The translations under genes were made by a program, and so were the position numbers. Of a stretch of 64,000 nucleotides of DNA, positions 24,749-33,649 are shown piece after piece (the stretch's first letter is position 1; every line of letters starts with the position of its first letter). The notes under the pieces are model-generated. The model was not told the DNA's origin. It saw only the letters and a list, made by a program, of their open reading frames with translations, and ran no database searches. This stretch comes from Bacillota bacterium (lineage in GTDB: Bacteria; Bacillota; Clostridia; Peptostreptococcales; Anaerovoracaceae). The stretch covers positions 1 to 64,000 of the forward strand of contig JANYJS010000008.1 in the NCBI GenBank assembly GCA_025361765.1, given 5' to 3'.

Positions 24749-26647
24749 CTAAATCCCGTAGCCGCCAAGCTCCTTCATAATGTCAATAAGCTCTTCACTC
24801 CTCAGCACGTCGATAAATTCTGACACCAGTTCTGTGTCGTAATTAGCCTTGGACACAGCAAAGTCATAGTCTTCAAAGCCAATGGATATAAAGTCGAGGC
24901 CCATGGCTTTTGCGGCTGAATACACCCCGATCCCAGCATCAGCGGTTCCGCTCTCGACGGCCGCCGCCACAGCCATATGAGTGGTCATTTCCCTATCATA
25001 ACCCTTAATAAGCTTATTTTCAAGATTTTCCTTCCTGAGCAAATAGTCTGTCAGAATCCTGGTTCCGGAGCCCTTTTGCCTGTTGACGAAGGCGACATCT
25101 TTTCTCGCCAAATCCCCGACAGATAGAATCCCTTTCGGGTTTCCTGGCAGAGTCATGATGCCCTGTTCTCTGCGCACGCCTTTGATTAAGGTGAAATCCT
25201 CTCCAAGATATCTGGCAATATAAGAGCGATTATACGCTCCCGTTTCCTCATCCAAAAGATGAATCGGAGCAATATGGGCTTCTCCTCTTTTTAAGGCCAT
25301 GATGCCCCCCATGCTCCCCACGTGGGCAGAGGATAAATACCTTGTATGCTTTGAAATTAGCTGAGTTTTTTTAGCCATGATATTGCCGATGAGATCCATA
25401 ATCAGATCATGACTGCCTATGGATACCAGCGTATTTTCGATGACTGACATGTCAGAGGTCAGCTCAACCTTTACCTCTTCTCCGGCGTCAAACCCTTCGC
25501 TGTTTTTCGGAATAATCATCAGGCCGTCTGCCTTGACGATGGCCATAGTCACGCCAGCACCGCGGGAAAGTGGCGTTGCTATCAATTCGTCCCCGACCTT
25601 GCCCAGCTTAACCCGGACATAGTCCCTATATTTTAAGGACGACACCACGCGTCTTGAAAGAATCGCGGAAACTTTGGGTGCCCGCTCTACCATGATTTTC
25701 TGCATTTTTTGGATGACAGGCAGAACGATTTCCTCAAAGACAAGAAAAGCGGAGCCAGGATATCCGGGTACGCCGATGACCGGTTTATTGGAAACAATGC
25801 CTAAAATGGTTGGTTTTCCTGGTTTGATGGCGATACCATGAAGCACAACCTCCCCCAGATCGGCAATAATATCTGCGGCATAATCTTTTGTGCCTGCTGA
25901 GGATCCCGCGTTGACCACAACAATATGATTTCTCGCTGCTAAATCTATCAAAGCCGCTTTTAATTTATCATAATCGTCAGCAACAGGGCTGATTCTTTCT
26001 GCCAAGCCGCCGTGATTCTCCACAATCGCCTTGAAAGTCCAGGAATTCGTATCAAATATTTTACCTTTTTCCAGATTATCATAATGGTCAGAAATCTCAT
26101 TTCCCGTCGGCATAATGCCGACCCTAACCTTCTCATAGACCTGTATTTCCTTGACGCCGCCGCTTAAAATGGCTCCAATATCCATCGGCTTGATCACATG
26201 GTTTTCAGGCAGAATCATCTCTCCAGCCACGATGTCTTCTCCAATGGGCCTGACATGCTGCCAGGGGGATGCGGGATCAATTATGCGCACTTCGCCGGGA
26301 GCGATCTCCACAAGATCTTCAATCATGATGACTGCATCATAAGGGTCCATAATAATGTTGCCCGTATTTACATAGGCAAAATCTAGCCCTTCTTTAAGCA
26401 GAACAGGCGTCGTTTCACTTGCTGCATAGGTATGTTCCGAAATGACCATGATCCCGTCCATGGCAGATGCGTTGTGATTGGGTGAAGAAATCTTGGCGAA
26501 TATTGGGCTGCCTGTCATGCGGCCTCTAGCCTCCCAAGCAGGAATCATTTCCTTATTAAGAGAAGGCAATATCACATCCAGCTTAGCCAGATAAACCGAC
26601 AGGGCTTCTTCTAAATCCGTGTTGGATAAATAAATTTTTCTGCTCAT
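24749..26647 (-). CDS. MoeA-type molybdopterin molybdotransferase fused to a substrate-binding-like domain
   Basis: This 632-residue fusion has a MoeA part in residues 1-405, with NHNASAMDGI, PTGNEI, NAGSSAGTKD and GIAIKPGKPT followed by VPGYPGS. A periplasmic-binding-protein-like domain (PF12727 type) covers about 410-632, with HVGSMGGIMALKRGEAHIAP, then VNRQKGSGTR and ESGTADAGIGVYSAAKAMGL. The first half should insert molybdate or tungstate into the adenylylated pterin. The second half, cytoplasmic here because no signal peptide exists, probably senses or holds the oxyanion or another ligand. The architecture is common in Clostridia and archaea. It lies between moeA and moaA with small gaps. 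Confidence 0.9.
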   Translation of the reverse strand: MSRKIYLSNTDLEEALSVYLAKLDVILPSLNKEMIPAWEARGRMTGSPIFAKISSPNHNASAMDGIMVISEHTYAASETTPVLLKEGLDFAYVNTGNIIMDPYDAVIMIEDLVEIAPGEVRIIDPASPWQHVRPIGEDIVAGEMILPENHVIKPMDIGAILSGGVKEIQVYEKVRVGIMPTGNEISDHYDNLEKGKIFDTNSWTFKAIVENHGGLAERISPVADDYDKLKAALIDLAARNHIVVVNAGSSAGTKDYAADIIADLGEVVLHGIAIKPGKPTILGIVSNKPVIGVPGYPGSAFLVFEEIVLPVIQKMQKIMVERAPKVSAILSRRVVSSLKYRDYVRVKLGKVGDELIATPLSRGAGVTMAIVKADGLMIIPKNSEGFDAGEEVKVELTSDMSVIENTLVSIGSHDLIMDLIGNIMAKKTQLISKHTRYLSSAHVGSMGGIMALKRGEAHIAPIHLLDEETGAYNRSYIARYLGEDFTLIKGVRREQGIMTLPGNPKGILSVGDLARKDVAFVNRQKGSGTRILTDYLLRKENLENKLIKGYDREMTTHMAVAAAVESGTADAGIGVYSAAKAMGLDFISIGFEDYDFAVSKANYDTELVSEFIDVLRSEELIDIMKELGGYGI

Positions 26648-26668
26648 GAGGTTCTCCTTCCCATTATC

Positions 26669-26734
26669 TGGCTCTATGATTTTAGTTGAATAGAGTAAAA
26701 TGAATTGGCTCTATGGATTATAGTTGAGCAGAGT
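26669..26734. repeat. Tandem duplication of the moeA 3' end
   Basis: A 28-29 bp block starting TGGCTCTATG occurs at 26669 and again at 26706. The second copy contains the last codons and TAG of moeA; the first, 37 bp further downstream on the minus strand, is a diverged copy. Confidence 0.8.
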
Positions 26735-27973
26735 GACCAGAACCTGGTTCCCTGCATATACGCCTTCAGTAAGGGAATCAATTCTGACATAGCCATCCGC
26801 TTTCATCAATTGAGAAATGGAGCCTGACTTCGCCCGTATTGGGACAGCCGTATAACCCTCTTTGCCCCTGAGAAGTGACACCAGCTGAAACTGGGTGCGA
26901 CCTTCGCCGGCGTGGATGTTTTCAGATATGGCCGCTAAAATCTGAAATGGTTCTTCTTCGTTGCCAAAGAAGGTTTTTCGGATGAAAGCCTCCACAACGA
27001 CCTTAAATACGATGATCGCAGACATGGGATGCCCCGGCAGTCCGACGATGGGTTTACCCAGCGCTTCGCCTATAATAGTGGGCTTGCCGGGTTTTATAGC
27101 CAGTCCATGGGTGAATACACCGGGTTTTCCAAAGGAGTTGATGATATCTGCGGTAAAATCCTTGTTTCCGGCACTGCTGCCGCCCGAGATGATGACAAGA
27201 TCACTCTTATTGAGGGCACTTTCTATAGTTGTTCTGAATTTATCAAAGTCGTCATGGACGATCTTAATCTCATTAATCATGGCTCCGGCCGCTTCAGCAA
27301 AAGCACTGATGGTATAGGAATTCAGATCTCTGATTTGGCCAGGCCCAGGCACTTCATTGACATCGATAAGCTCATCGCCGGTTGAAATAATAGAAATAGC
27401 CGGTTTTTGATACACCAGCACCTTGCTTTTTCCTAAAATAGCCAGAACACCAATATCCCTGACAGATAGACGATGTCCCTTGCCAAAAAACTGTGCGTTC
27501 TCATTAAAATCGTCGCCTATATTCATAAAACCCGAATTGGGCGCCGCCGCCCTATTAACAGCGATGGTTCTTTCGTCCAGATGATCCACGTATTCGATCA
27601 TAACCATAGCATCAGCGCCCTTAGGAATCATGCCTCCTGTCGGTACATAAACAGCCTCGCCAGCGGACACATCAATCCCTGCTGCAGCGCCCATCTCTAC
27701 GGCTCCGGTGACAGTAAGAAGTACCGGCACACTGTCGCTGACGCAAAAGGTATCCTTAGCCTGAACCGCATAGCCATCTACGACGGCGCGCCTGAACTCT
27801 GGCATGGCCATTTCAGCCTTAATTTCTTCGGCACAGTAGCGCCCAAGAGCCTCCCTGATGCCGACATACTCAGTCTTCTTTTCCATTTTTCCAAAATATG
27901 TGCCAAATTTAACAGCAACTTCATCGATGGTATCCACATTCAGCAATTTTATCTTTTTCTCCATAAAAACCAT
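26711..27973 (-). CDS. moeA: Molybdopterin molybdenumtransferase
   Basis: A 420-residue MoeA, the first gene of the cofactor operon. Recognisable pieces are MPEFRRAVVDGYAVQAKD (the PxFxxSxxDGYA motif with Arg in place of Asn/Ser), VPTGGMIPKGADA, IISTGDELI, ISGGSSAGNKDF and GLAIKPGKPT followed by GLPGHPMSA. The enzyme ligates molybdate, or tungstate, to adenylylated molybdopterin. The second MoeA in the operon carries an extra domain, so the two may handle different metals. I chose the ATG at 27973 because GGGAG lies six bases upstream. Expression is under the riboswitch directly upstream. Confidence 0.93.
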   Translation of the reverse strand: MVFMEKKIKLLNVDTIDEVAVKFGTYFGKMEKKTEYVGIREALGRYCAEEIKAEMAMPEFRRAVVDGYAVQAKDTFCVSDSVPVLLTVTGAVEMGAAAGIDVSAGEAVYVPTGGMIPKGADAMVMIEYVDHLDERTIAVNRAAAPNSGFMNIGDDFNENAQFFGKGHRLSVRDIGVLAILGKSKVLVYQKPAISIISTGDELIDVNEVPGPGQIRDLNSYTISAFAEAAGAMINEIKIVHDDFDKFRTTIESALNKSDLVIISGGSSAGNKDFTADIINSFGKPGVFTHGLAIKPGKPTIIGEALGKPIVGLPGHPMSAIIVFKVVVEAFIRKTFFGNEEEPFQILAAISENIHAGEGRTQFQLVSLLRGKEGYTAVPIRAKSGSISQLMKADGYVRIDSLTEGVYAGNQVLVTLLNYNP

Positions 27974-27995
27974 TTTCATCTCCCAAAATAAGCGC

Positions 27996-28026
27996 AAAAA
28001 AATTCTTTCCCCAAAAGGAAAAGAAT
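27996..28026 (-). terminator. Riboswitch expression-platform terminator
   Basis: On the minus strand a 10-bp stem (ATTCTTTTCC with GGGAAAGAAT, one G-U pair) has a five-base loop and is followed by seven T. It ends about 20 bases before the moeA start, so transcription of the whole operon can be cut here. Confidence 0.85.
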
Positions 28027-28128
28027 CCTAAACGGTATTTTCCTTTCCAAACGGGAGGCTCATACATTTCTCTATGAACCTGTCGGTCAAGCCGCCATAA
28101 CAAATCGTCTTAGGCAGGTTAACTCGGA
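28027..28128 (-). promoter_or_regulatory. Moco-type (molybdenum/tungsten cofactor) riboswitch
   Basis: The minus-strand leader contains GCCTCCCGTTTGGAAAGG (28041-28058), the hallmark of the Moco RNA motif. AACCTG (28120-28115) pairs with CAGGTT (28082-28077), and a short TCATA/TATGA helix follows before the conserved block. It precedes moeA, the expected regulon, and is followed by an intrinsic terminator. TATAAT boxes at 28136-28149 would start transcription right at its 5' edge. Assignment is from the conserved sequence, and whether it prefers Moco or the tungsten form is not decidable here. Confidence 0.82.
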
Positions 28129-28309
28129 AAATATTATTATACTATTATAGGAAACAGTTTATCAGTTGACCCAATTCGTGTCAATCAAATATGGGATTAC
28201 TCATGTTTTAAGAGGTGTCCCGCCTCTGAAATTTAAAACATTTATAGAATGCACAATTTGCTATGATACTTAATACTCTTGTTTTGCATAAGTATCTAAG
28301 AGCATTAAA

Positions 28310-28471
28310 TCAGTTGATATCATAATCACTCCTTTTATATGTACCAGCAATATTACTGAAGCTTAGCTTTCCAGGGCTCTGAACTTTAACGCTTGCACCA
28401 AGTTCTGAAGCCATGGAGACTAAATTGTGTCTTTGGATCACTTCATCTTCAACAATCAATATGTTAAACAT
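28310..28471 (-). pseudogene. Truncated response-regulator receiver domain
   Basis: A 53-codon minus-strand frame starts MFNILIVEDEVIQRHNLV, the first strand and acidic pocket of a receiver domain, with GGAGG upstream. After SELGASVKV the sequence becomes unrelated and stops. The phosphoacceptor aspartate and the other 70 residues of the domain are missing. The ribosome site and start survive, so a short peptide may still be made. The rest of 28129-28309 holds the riboswitch promoter, a small AGAGG/CCTCT hairpin near 28210 and nothing else recognised. Confidence 0.7.
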
Positions 28472-28490
28472 AGGCCACCCTCCAAACAAT

Positions 28491-28922
28491 CTATTTCCCC
28501 CGAATTTCCTCGCTGTTGACCACGTTGATGCCGTTTGCCGTCAGAATCTCCACGGCTTTTTCCAGCTTGTCCACTTTAAAAGCAATATAAGGGAGTTCAT
28601 GCAGTCTCATGACAAAGGAATAGATATAATCGATGTTGATGTCGTGCTCACTTAAAATATTGAAGATTTTATTGAGACTGCCAGGGGCGTCCTCCGGCTC
28701 AATGGCGATAACCCGGCTCAGTTTGGCGATGAAGCCTTCTTTTTTAAGCACCTCGAGGGCCTTGTCCGGATTATCGACGACCAGCCTGACAATGCCAAAC
28801 TCATTGGTGTCAAATACAGCGATTGCCCTAATATCCAGATTATTTTTAACCAGTGCACCTGTCAGATTCGCTAGCGTGCCTTTTTTGTTTTCGATAAATA
28901 CGGATAACTGTTTGATTAACAT
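28491..28922 (-). CDS. Tandem ACT-domain protein paired with PaaK
   Basis: The 143-residue protein consists of two ACT domains: residues 1-70 (IKQLSVFIENKKGTLANLTGAL) and 71-143 (DAPGSLNKIFNILSEHDINIDYIYSF). ACT domains bind amino acids and usually regulate a partner. Its ATG follows the paaK stop directly (TAAATG), so the pair is cotranslated. A paralogous pair lies on the other strand at 61.8-63.6 kb. Such ACT proteins occur next to PaaK in anaerobes that oxidise aromatic amino acids. The ligand here is inferred to be an aromatic amino or keto acid. Confidence 0.85.
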   Translation of the reverse strand: MLIKQLSVFIENKKGTLANLTGALVKNNLDIRAIAVFDTNEFGIVRLVVDNPDKALEVLKKEGFIAKLSRVIAIEPEDAPGSLNKIFNILSEHDINIDYIYSFVMRLHELPYIAFKVDKLEKAVEILTANGINVVNSEEIRGK

Positions 28923-30224
28923 TTATTTACCCTCCCTTAAATCAATAACTCTTTTAGCCTTTCCTTCTGACCTGGCTAAGGTCCTCGGTTCATGGAGATT
29001 GACTTTGGCATCTATGCCAAGAACTGTCCTGAGCTTTCCCCGAATAGTCTGATTCAAATTTTCCAGAAGCGTGAAGGAATCCAGAAAATCTTCATCAATC
29101 AGCTCTACGTCTATTTCAATCCGATCCAGATAGCCCTTTTTATAGACTTTGATCTGATAATGCGGTCCAATGCCCTCGATATTGAAAAGCACCTCTTCAA
29201 TTTGAGATGGGAATACGTTAACCCCGCCGAGTATCAACATGTCATCAGTTCTGCCATGAATCTTGGCCATACGCACCGTAGTCCTGCCGCACTCGCATTT
29301 TTCATAATGCAGGGATGTAATATCCTTTGTCCTGTATCTTAAGAGAGGCAGAGCCTCTTTTGTGATTGGCGTAATGATCAGTTCTCCCGATTCTCCAGGG
29401 CCGAGCACCTTTCCAGTATCCGGGTTTATGATCTCCGGAATGAAATGATCCTCAAAAATATGCATCCCGTTGAGACATTGGCATTCTCCAGATACGCCCG
29501 GTCCAATCAGCTCGCTCATGCCATAATTTTCAGTGGCGAAAAGGCCCCAGGCATCGTTGAGCTCTCTTCTCATGGCTTCCGTAGACCCCTCTCCGCCAAA
29601 CAAACCCAGTCTAACCTTTAAATCCTTCTTAGGATCAATGCCCATCTCTCTAGCAACCTCAGCCATATGCAGTCCATAGGAAGGCGTGCCGATCAGGGCA
29701 GTAGTGCCGAAATCTTTCATAATCATAATCTGTTTTTCCGTATTGCCGCTGGACATGGGTATGACTGCGGCCCCCACATGCTCCAGACCCTGATGAAGGC
29801 CAAATGCTCCGGTAAAAAGTCCATAGCCAAAAGAGACCTGAGCAATATCATGAGCCGTCACGCCGGCCATGGTGACCATTCTGGCGATCAGCTCTGTCCA
29901 GGTTGTTATGTCGTTTTTGGTATAGCCAACGACAGTGGGTTTTCCTGTTGTTCCTGAGGACGCATGATATCTGACCACGTCCTTTTGAGGCACCGCAAAA
30001 AGACCAAAAGGATAATTCGCCCTCAGATCATCTTTAACAGTGAAGGGAAGCTTCGCCAGATCATCTAGCGTCCTGATATCGGATGGCTCTAGCCCTGCTT
30101 CCTGAAGTTTGCTTTTGTAATGCGGGACATTGTGATACGCGCTATGCACGGTTTCTGAAAGTCGTTTTTCCTGAATTTTTGTGAATTGATCCCGGGAAAG
30201 TGTTTCGTCCTTGCTCCAAATCAT
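28923..30224 (-). CDS. paaK: Phenylacetate-CoA ligase family protein
   Basis: This 433-residue protein belongs to the adenylate-forming PaaK family and should activate phenylacetate or a related aryl acid to its CoA ester via an acyl-[21 protein letters not shown] is the nucleotide-binding loop (about residues 83-100). YGMSELIGPGVSGEC follows, then the YRTKDI segment, with [16 protein letters not shown] near the C-terminus. Two pairs of cysteines (CQC, CEC) are in the middle. In anaerobes this enzyme can also run toward ATP formation from arylacetyl-CoA. It is followed by an ACT gene and closely resembles the second copy at 61.8 kb. Confidence 0.9.
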   Translation of the reverse strand: MIWSKDETLSRDQFTKIQEKRLSETVHSAYHNVPHYKSKLQEAGLEPSDIRTLDDLAKLPFTVKDDLRANYPFGLFAVPQKDVVRYHASSGTTGKPTVVGYTKNDITTWTELIARMVTMAGVTAHDIAQVSFGYGLFTGAFGLHQGLEHVGAAVIPMSSGNTEKQIMIMKDFGTTALIGTPSYGLHMAEVAREMGIDPKKDLKVRLGLFGGEGSTEAMRRELNDAWGLFATENYGMSELIGPGVSGECQCLNGMHIFEDHFIPEIINPDTGKVLGPGESGELIITPITKEALPLLRYRTKDITSLHYEKCECGRTTVRMAKIHGRTDDMLILGGVNVFPSQIEEVLFNIEGIGPHYQIKVYKKGYLDRIEIDVELIDEDFLDSFTLLENLNQTIRGKLRTVLGIDAKVNLHEPRTLARSEGKAKRVIDLREGK

Positions 30225-30274
30225 TTTTCCTACCTGCCTTCGTTTTTCTTTTCCTACGTATTTTATGATTCTAT

Positions 30275-30302
30275 AAAAAAAAACCCTTGCGGGTTTTTTT
30301 TA
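30275..30302. terminator. Bidirectional intrinsic terminator
   Basis: Nine A, CCC, TTGC, GGG and eight T form a compact symmetrical hairpin. It ends the DUF1292 transcript on the minus strand. Confidence 0.9.
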
Positions 30303-30617
30303 TTCTTCTTCGACTGTCATTTTTTCGAATTCTTCGACTACTCGTTCAAACTCCGCATCATCCTCGATATCTATCAATTCAAATTCTTCATCATTTATCT
30401 CTTTGTACCCGTAGATGAAAACATCATCTGATCCATCTGTCGGGATAAGAGCGATATATTCTTTTTCTTCAAAGTCGAATACGCCCATGACTTCACATTC
30501 TACTGATTCTCCGTCATCAAACTCAAGTGTTATGATTTCGGCATCTTCATCATCTTCATCTGTCTCACAGCAACAGTCATCGCTGCATCCGCCTGGCGTG
30601 CATTTTTCATCTCCCAT
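30300..30617 (-). CDS. DUF1292-family protein with cysteine-rich N-terminus
   Basis: The 105-residue protein contains the DUF1292 (YrzB-like) core: ITLEFDDGESVECEVMGVFDFEEKEY and LIPTDGSDDVFIYGYKE. A very acidic C-terminus follows. An unusual N-terminal stretch, KCTPGGCSDDCCCETDED, has five cysteines and could bind metal. The function of the family is unknown. AAAGGAGG lies seven bases before the ATG. It follows uvrC by 42 bp and ends at a strong terminator. Confidence 0.82.
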   Translation of the reverse strand: MGDEKCTPGGCSDDCCCETDEDDEDAEIITLEFDDGESVECEVMGVFDFEEKEYIALIPTDGSDDVFIYGYKEINDEEFELIDIEDDAEFERVVEEFEKMTVEEE

Positions 30618-30659
30618 AGTAATTACCTCCTTTTTCTAAGTATAAAATACTATAACATC

Positions 30660-32525
30660 TTATAGTTTATTTTTCAAACAAATTATTTTTTCCGCCACCC
30701 TTTTGTTCATCCCTGGCACCTGGCATAATTCTTCCATGCTGGCCTCCCTGATTTTTTCAATACTTCCGAAATGAGTGAGCAAGGCGTTCCGGCGCTTTAC
30801 GCCGATACCCTCAATATCATCAAGACTTGATTTTTGTATGGTTTTCATGCGCAGACCCCGATGATAGCCGATGGCAAACCTGTGAACTTCTTCCTGCACC
30901 TTAGCGATAAAGTTAAAGAGTATGGGCTGTTCTTTTAGCACCAGCTCCACCCCTTCATAGACCAGCCCTCTGGTTCTGTGGCGATCATCCTTGACCATTC
31001 CGGCAACAGGGATGGAAAGATTCATAGCAGCCAGGACCTGTTTTACAACAGAAACCTGGTTCTCACCGCCGTCAATCAGCAGCAAATCCGGCATAGCAGA
31101 AAATCCGCCGTCTCCTGCGAGTCCCCTTTTAAACCTTCTGTAAACAACCTCCTGCAGGCTGCCATAATCGTTGGGGCCCTCGATAGTTTTAATCCTAAAC
31201 CGGCGATAATCCTTAGGCTTTGATTTTCCCTCTTCAAAAACCACCATGACGCCAACGGAATCAACGCCACTGGTATTTGATATGTCGTAGGCCTCAATCC
31301 GTCTGATTGCATTATGTTCAACGCGAATAAAATCGGCTAGGGCTCTTGTGATGGCGCCCACCCTTTCGTTTTGATGGGACACCCGCTCATCAAGGGATTT
31401 CGTCAGCTCCACCACATTCTTTTTTGCCATTTCAAGCAAGGCTTTCTTCTCTCCTCTCTGAGGCACCAAAATTTTCACCTGGCTGCCCTTGAGTTCCGAA
31501 AGCCAGGCTTCCAGAAGCGCTTTATCCGAAATATCTTCAGCCACAAGAATTTCCCTGGGTACAAAATTCATATCAGAATAGTATTGCTCAATAAAAGCAG
31601 TCAGTATTTTTTCAGGCGCTTCATCAAGAATGCTTTGCAGCTGATAATTTTCTCTGCCGCTGAGCTTGCCCTGCCTGACAAAGAAAATAACGCCGTGGGC
31701 CATTACGCTGAGCTCCTCCTGGTTGTCTTTGGGAAGCGGCATGATCTCTCTTCGGGTGGTCAGAATGACGTCGATATCAAGTTCGGTGCTCAGAACCACT
31801 TTTTGCTTTTCGGAAATAGCATGGACCGCCTGGATATAGTCTCTATATTCTGCCGCCTTCTCGAAATTCATAGCCGCTGCCTCTTCTGCCATATGGGCAT
31901 TGAGACTTGCCAGAATTTTGCCGTTTCTTCCCTGGAGAAAATCCGTCATTTCTTCGACGATCGCGGAATACGCCTGCTTGTTTACCTCTCCCGTGCAAAT
32001 CCCCATACATTGACCGATATGATAATTCAAGCAGGGCTTGAACTCTTTGGGAAACCTGAGGGCTGAACATTTTTTGAGGGGATAGATGCGGTTTAAAAGG
32101 TCGATGATTTGATTCACTGCGCCAACATCGGTATATGGGCCAAAATATCTGCAGCCGTCGTGATAAACTTTTCTGGTTTTAATCAGTCTCGGATAAGCTT
32201 CGTTAAGCGTAATTTTGATATAGGGGAAAGTCTTATCATCCCTAAGGAGGACATTAAATCTTGGCATATATTTCTTAATGAGATTGCATTCCAAAATCAA
32301 GGCTTCCATCTCAGAATCCGTGATGATGTAATCGAATAAATCAATATGAGACACCAGGGCTCTTACTTTTGGGCCTAAGGATGAAGAAGATTGGAAATAC
32401 TGACGCACTCTGTTCTTTAAGGATATGGCTTTACCCACATAGATGACTTCGCCAAACTGATCCCTATAAATATAAACTCCGGGCTTGTCCGGAAGCTTTT
32501 TGAGATTTTCTCTGATATCGAACAT
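30660..32525 (-). CDS. uvrC: Excinuclease ABC subunit C
   Basis: UvrC (621 residues) makes the two incisions in nucleotide excision repair. The GIY-YIG domain is at the start (GVYIYRDQFGEVIYVGKA, residues 16-33). The UVR motif follows near 200 (the MNFEKAAEYRDYI block), and the RNase H-like half carries YDISNTSGVDSVGVMVVF and LLIDGGENQV. A tandem helix-hairpin-helix closes the protein (LDDIEGIGVKRRNALL, LCQVPGMNKRVAEKI). The length is typical. Its ATG overlaps the hisC stop by one base (TAATG), so it is translated downstream of hisC. Confidence 0.95.
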   Translation of the reverse strand: MFDIRENLKKLPDKPGVYIYRDQFGEVIYVGKAISLKNRVRQYFQSSSSLGPKVRALVSHIDLFDYIITDSEMEALILECNLIKKYMPRFNVLLRDDKTFPYIKITLNEAYPRLIKTRKVYHDGCRYFGPYTDVGAVNQIIDLLNRIYPLKKCSALRFPKEFKPCLNYHIGQCMGICTGEVNKQAYSAIVEEMTDFLQGRNGKILASLNAHMAEEAAAMNFEKAAEYRDYIQAVHAISEKQKVVLSTELDIDVILTTRREIMPLPKDNQEELSVMAHGVIFFVRQGKLSGRENYQLQSILDEAPEKILTAFIEQYYSDMNFVPREILVAEDISDKALLEAWLSELKGSQVKILVPQRGEKKALLEMAKKNVVELTKSLDERVSHQNERVGAITRALADFIRVEHNAIRRIEAYDISNTSGVDSVGVMVVFEEGKSKPKDYRRFRIKTIEGPNDYGSLQEVVYRRFKRGLAGDGGFSAMPDLLLIDGGENQVSVVKQVLAAMNLSIPVAGMVKDDRHRTRGLVYEGVELVLKEQPILFNFIAKVQEEVHRFAIGYHRGLRMKTIQKSSLDDIEGIGVKRRNALLTHFGSIEKIREASMEELCQVPGMNKRVAEKIICLKNKL

Positions 32526-33649
32526 TAGTCCGTCAACTCCCCGTTTATTCTGTCCGGTTGTTCATCGTTTGTAAAGCCAGCAAGCTCCCCTATAACCCCG
32601 ATGAAGGTTTCCATCTCCGACTCCGTGCCTATGGTAATTCTTAAAAACTCATCGATGAGCGGTTTATTAAAGTAGCGCACGAGAATCCCCCGATCCCTGA
32701 GGCCGTTAAACAGGTCCAGCGCCGCTTTTTTATGATGGCTCACGAACAGGAAATTGGCCTTGGAGGGGATGACGTGAAATCCCATAGCTTCAAGTTTTGC
32801 AGCCACAGTCTCCCGGGTTTTTATAATCTTATGCCTGGTTTCCTGAAAATACGCTTCGTCCTCGATGGCGAAGATGGCGCCTGCCATAGCCAGCCTATCA
32901 ATGGTATAGGAGTTAAAGGAATTTTTTATCCTTGTAAGTCCCTCAATCAAATGTGATTTTCCAAGGGCAAAACCAACCCGAAGGCCAGCTAATGAACGAG
33001 ATTTTGACAGAGTCATAACCACCAGCAAGTTATCATAAGTATTTATGAGGCTGGCGGCCGATTCTCCGCCAAAATCCACATAGGCTTCGTCCACCAAGAC
33101 TACGGTTTCGGGATTGGCCAAAATGATTTTTTCCAATTCGCCTAGGGACATATATCTGCCTGTCGGCGCATTGGGATTAGCGATCAGTATGCCGGAAGGA
33201 TATTTAGTCTCCCCGCTTCTGTTTTCGGGGAAATAATCCGAAGCTTCCAGTACAAAATTTTTTTTTAGGGGCACTTCCTGATAGGCTGTCGCGAACAATC
33301 CTGCGAAAACCGGGTAGAAACTATAGGTAATATCCGGAAACAAAACTGTCCCTCCAGAAAAAAAGGCCGGGAAGGCAAAAGCAAGCACTTCGTCTGAGCC
33401 ATTGCCAATAAAAACTTGATCGGCCTTTAACCCATAATACTTGGCCAAGGATTCTCTGAGGGCTGTGGCTTCAGGATCCGGATATAGTCTCAAATCCTCT
33501 GTCTCAAATTCAATAGCCTTACCCACTAATTTTGATGGCGGATAGGGGTTTTCGTTGGTATTCAATTTGATATATTTTTTATCCTTTGGCTGCTCGCCAG
33601 GGGTATAGGGTTCAAGTCCCAGGGCCAGTTCTGAAAGATAATTCCTCAT
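32525..33649 (-). CDS. hisC: Histidinol-phosphate aminotransferase family protein
   Basis: A 374-residue class I/II PLP aminotransferase of the HisC type. KLNTNENPYPPS (about residues 28-39), FIGNGSDEVLAFAFPAF and VLVDEAYVDFGG are present. The PLP lysine lies in TLSKSRSLAGLRVGFALG, with the distal arginine in FLRITIGTESEM. It should convert imidazole-acetol phosphate with glutamate in histidine synthesis. Close homologues also act on aromatic keto acids, and no other his gene is nearby. The start overlaps the asparaginase stop (ATGA). Confidence 0.88.
   Translation of the reverse strand: MRNYLSELALGLEPYTPGEQPKDKKYIKLNTNENPYPPSKLVGKAIEFETEDLRLYPDPEATALRESLAKYYGLKADQVFIGNGSDEVLAFAFPAFFSGGTVLFPDITYSFYPVFAGLFATAYQEVPLKKNFVLEASDYFPENRSGETKYPSGILIANPNAPTGRYMSLGELEKIILANPETVVLVDEAYVDFGGESAASLINTYDNLLVVMTLSKSRSLAGLRVGFALGKSHLIEGLTRIKNSFNSYTIDRLAMAGAIFAIEDEAYFQETRHKIIKTRETVAAKLEAMGFHVIPSKANFLFVSHHKKAALDLFNGLRDRGILVRYFNKPLIDEFLRITIGTESEMETFIGVIGELAGFTNDEQPDRINGELTD

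Noticed and set aside
31371-32066. Plus-strand open frame of 231 codons opposite uvrC
   Set aside because: It is the shadow of a fully conserved uvrC on the other strand, with no ribosome site and no family features.
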